Source: Friedmanniella sp.
GTDB taxonomy: Bacteria; Actinomycetota; Actinomycetes; Propionibacteriales; Propionibacteriaceae
Length of the DNA stretch: 5,515 nt
Direction of reading: 5' to 3'
Assembly (NCBI GenBank): GCA_025964935.1
Contig: JAOPXW010000144.1
Coordinates: forward strand, 1 to 5,515
Numbering within the stretch: position 1 is the first letter of the stretch; each line of letters begins with the position of its first letter. Of this stretch, positions 5,271 through 5,515 are shown piece by piece. The notes below the pieces were generated by a model. That model saw only the letters and a list, made by a program, of their open reading frames with translations. It was not told the origin of the DNA and ran no database searches. Both the position numbers and the translations under genes were made by a program.

Positions 5271-5515
5271 GACGAGGCTGAGGACACGGTGCTCGACCGC
5301 GGGGCGAACTCGGAGATCAGGGCGGCGCTCTGGTGCTTGCCCAGGCCACGCAGCCGACGGTTGGGGGCGATGTCGAGCCGTTCCATCACCTTGGTCGCCC
5401 GGACGGTCCCGACGCGCGGCAGGGCCTTGAGGACGTCGACCACCTTCGCGTGGGCGACCACGTCGTCCTTCTCCGCCTGCGCGAGCACCTCGGCCAGGCT
5501 GCGCTCGCCGGTGCG
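5267..5515 (-). CDS. mihF: Actinobacterial integration host factor (mIHF), 5' partial
   Basis: The frame runs from the window's right edge to TGA at 5267-5269 and shows 82 residues; the start and the first 20-30 residues are outside. The visible part matches the mycobacterial/streptomycete IHF family, a small actinobacteria-specific nucleoid-associated DNA-binding protein first known as a host factor for mycobacteriophage L5 integration. Recognisable stretches are GERSLAEVLAQAE, LKALPRVGTVRATKVMERL, and APNRRLRGLGKHQ followed by an AALISEF end; the VGTVRATKVMERL part is the helix-two-turn-helix region used for DNA contact. It is unrelated to E. coli IhfA/B. After the conserved EF the protein continues with about 11 small and Ser-rich residues ([12 protein letters not shown]), longer than the family members I remember. 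GTG at 5488 is an internal Val, not a start, since conserved sequence continues upstream. It overlaps gmk by 4 bp. Confidence 0.93.
   Translation of the reverse strand, partial: RTGERSLAEVLAQAEKDDVVAHAKVVDVLKALPRVGTVRATKVMERLDIAPNRRLRGLGKHQSAALISEFAPRSSTVSSASS

Noticed and set aside
1..5515. Insertion sequences, prophage attachment sites, tRNA or rRNA genes, CRISPR arrays.
   Set aside because: No transposase-like reading frame, terminal inverted repeats, cloverleaf or regularly spaced repeats were seen on either strand.

Overview
The window looks like chromosomal DNA of a high-GC actinobacterium. GC is very high throughout, codons end mostly in G or C, and GTG and TTG starts are used. The right-hand two thirds carries, on the minus strand, a gene order typical of Actinobacteria: mihF (actinobacterial integration host factor) - gmk - rpoZ - coaBC - metK. 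The genus cannot be named from sequence reading alone.

Layout. Positions 2-721 (+) hold the C-terminal end of a protein with two tandem receiver domains, most likely a hybrid sensor histidine kinase whose sensor and kinase parts lie left of the window. It overlaps by 4 bp an OmpR-family response regulator (718-1398, +). Tail to tail with that gene, sharing a CTAG at the two stop codons, is a small minus-strand gene for a stand-alone histidine phosphotransfer (Hpt) protein (1395-1748). Then, all on the minus strand and read from right to left, come mihF (truncated by the window end, 5515-5267), gmk (5270-4716), rpoZ (4644-4333), coaBC (4322-3099) and metK (3017-1824). The intergenic gaps are all short (10, 71, 75 and 81 bp), so no stretch above 300 bases lacks a gene.

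Functions. The left part contains the downstream modules of a multistep phosphorelay: kinase-attached receiver, Hpt and DNA-binding response regulator. The output regulator is translationally coupled to the kinase, while the Hpt is encoded on the opposite strand behind metK. The right part is core metabolism and information processing: nucleoid protein mIHF, guanylate kinase, RNA polymerase omega subunit, the bifunctional coenzyme A enzyme CoaBC and S-adenosylmethionine synthetase. mihF and gmk overlap by 4 bp, and rpoZ and coaBC are 10 bp apart, suggesting co-transcription with possible extra entry points in the gmk-rpoZ and coaBC-metK gaps.

Points for a second look are: the phosphorelay attached to the end of a housekeeping operon; a sharp change of codon usage between the two receiver domains of the first gene; a 13-bp direct repeat just before the metK ribosome binding site whose core recurs, inverted, near the starts of rpoZ and coaBC; and the apparently leaderless hpt gene. 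I found no convincing wholly new system, no mobile element, no CRISPR array and no RNA gene.
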